From: Enterococcus timonensis
GTDB taxonomy: Bacteria; Bacillota; Bacilli; Lactobacillales; Enterococcaceae
Length of the DNA stretch: 64,000 nucleotides
Direction: 5' to 3'
Assembly (NCBI RefSeq): GCF_900104595.1
Contig: NZ_FNVY01000004.1
Location: 186,001-250,000, forward strand
Positions 63,328-64,000 of this stretch are shown here, in pieces (positions within the stretch are counted from its first letter, which is position 1; each line of letters begins with the position of its first letter). The translations under genes were made by a program, and so were the position numbers. The notes beneath the pieces were generated by a model. The model ran no database searches, was not told where the DNA came from, and saw only the letters and a program-made list of their open reading frames with translations.

Positions 63328-64000
63328 ATGAAAAATTATATTATTGATGTCAATACGGATGTTTTAATCGATGCGTTAAAGAAAAAGGGTTATGTCTATA
63401 AGGTTAAGAAAGGAAAAAACTTTTCTATCAACGAAGAAGATGGATACGCATCGGTTACCTTCCCATCTCTTGATCAAAAATCATTGGATGAGGTAATCAC
63501 CTATTTTTCAGATAAAAAAATAGATTTTGTCCTGTCATTTAATGAAGATACACGAATTTTTTGGTACCAGTATTGTGAGCAAACATCGACTCCAACAAAT
63601 ATAAAAAAGCAATACGCTGAGGCAAAGAATAAGCTGAATACTAGACGATTGATGAATAGTGTGGTCACCAATAAAGTGAAATATTTTGAAATTCAAGACT
63701 TCTTGGCGGGTGAGCGCGTCTTTCCAATAATTTTAAAGCCGAAGATGGGCAAGGGAAGTATAAATGTTTTTAAATGTAACAATAATCGCGAACTAGAAAA
63801 TATACTGCTTCAAATTGAATATGCAAATTATTTCATTGAAGAGTTTGTTGAAGGTAATGAATTTAGTGTCGAAGCACTGCATTTAAATGGGAAACATCTT
63901 ATATATGGGATTACAACAAAGTTGAAATATGAAGGAACGGTTGTTGAAAAGGGACATATTTCAAATATTACCACCTTCGATGATTACCAAATAAAAGAGC
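63328..64000 (+). CDS. ATP-grasp family protein, 3' end beyond the window
   Basis: An open frame of 224 codons, truncated by the window edge, beginning MKNYIIDVNTDVLIDALKKK. The middle shows an ATP-grasp pattern: FPIILKPKMGKGSINVF (nucleotide-binding lysine and glycine loop) and YFIEEFVEGNEFSVEAL, like carbamoyl-phosphate-synthase-type and peptide-ligase ATP-grasp enzymes. So it probably joins a carboxylate to an amine or thiol using ATP. GAAGAGGTTGCG precedes the ATG. Lower GC and an AT-rich upstream gap hint at a horizontally acquired region; the product and partners lie outside the window. Confidence 0.75.
   Translation, partial: MKNYIIDVNTDVLIDALKKKGYVYKVKKGKNFSINEEDGYASVTFPSLDQKSLDEVITYFSDKKIDFVLSFNEDTRIFWYQYCEQTSTPTNIKKQYAEAKNKLNTRRLMNSVVTNKVKYFEIQDFLAGERVFPIILKPKMGKGSINVFKCNNNRELENILLQIEYANYFIEEFVEGNEFSVEALHLNGKHLIYGITTKLKYEGTVVEKGHISNITTFDDYQIKE

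Noticed and set aside
1-64000. tRNA or rRNA genes
   Set aside because: No cloverleaf with a TTCRA T-arm or rRNA-like segment was recognised in any intergenic gap.

Overview
This window reads as a low-GC Gram-positive chromosome of the order Lactobacillales. It most resembles Enterococcaceae (an Enterococcus, Tetragenococcus or Vagococcus-like organism). Evidence is the strong GGAGG ribosome sites, frequent TTG/GTG starts, lipoprotein signals, MprF, class A PBP, QueT, CbpA-like and YitT families, and Bacillota gene orders such as rpmG-secE-nusG, typA-ylaN-ftsW, ylbF-ylbG-rsmD-coaD-ylbL and comEA-comEB-comEC-holA. The genus is an inference. I saw no rRNA, tRNA, phage, insertion sequence or CRISPR array.

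Layout. 0-3.7 kb: two tandem paralogous ABC sugar-type binding lipoproteins. 3.7-13.7 kb: argS/argR, a pseudouridine synthase, a class A PBP, yheA, a preQ1-type transporter (queT), a lipid kinase, a c-di-AMP-binding-type CBS protein, then rpmG-secE-nusG. 13.8-21.3 kb is accessory: a lipoprotein hydrolase, a TipA-like MerR regulator with a textbook 19-bp-spacer promoter, a fluoride riboswitch in front of an enolase plus phosphoglycerate mutase pair, and an ArsR-like regulator divergent from a GH2 glycosidase. 21.7-25.4 kb: L-serine dehydratase subunits, a HAD phosphatase, UPF0223, an inositol phosphatase. 25.6-43.3 kb is a conserved core: typA, ylaN, ftsW, ylb cluster, tag, the comE competence operon and holA. 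A heterodimeric multidrug ABC exporter with an apparent leader-peptide attenuator lies between holA and rpsT. 43.5-50.2 kb: Pit phosphate transporter with DUF47 partner, uppP, mntH, a phosphoglycerate-mutase-like phosphatase, a YitT protein and a MIP18/DUF59 protein. 50.2-54.2 kb: a LysR regulator divergent from a split chromate-type transporter, then a three-gene PII-like/DUF1538 operon. 54.3-62.9 kb: proC, mprF, ruvAB, a TetR regulator, an unknown gene and glmS. The window ends inside an ATP-grasp gene after an AT-rich spacer.

Most notable: (1) the fluoride riboswitch controls enolase, the glycolytic enzyme that fluoride inhibits, followed by the adjacent glycolytic enzyme. (2) A 22-codon ORF with its own promoter and a terminator precedes a BmrCD/LmrCD-like exporter. 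(3) A family of long imperfect hairpins, about 110 bp each with a period near 119 bp, recurs as tandem clusters at three intergenic sites (27.5, 42.7 and 47.7 kb). (4) A short hairpin and A-rich tail resembling a divergent preQ1-I riboswitch sits in front of queT. (5) A PII-like protein is translationally coupled to two DUF1538 membrane proteins. (6) Tandem GTTTCCGG palindromes and a palindromic -10 region lie in front of the serine dehydratase operon.
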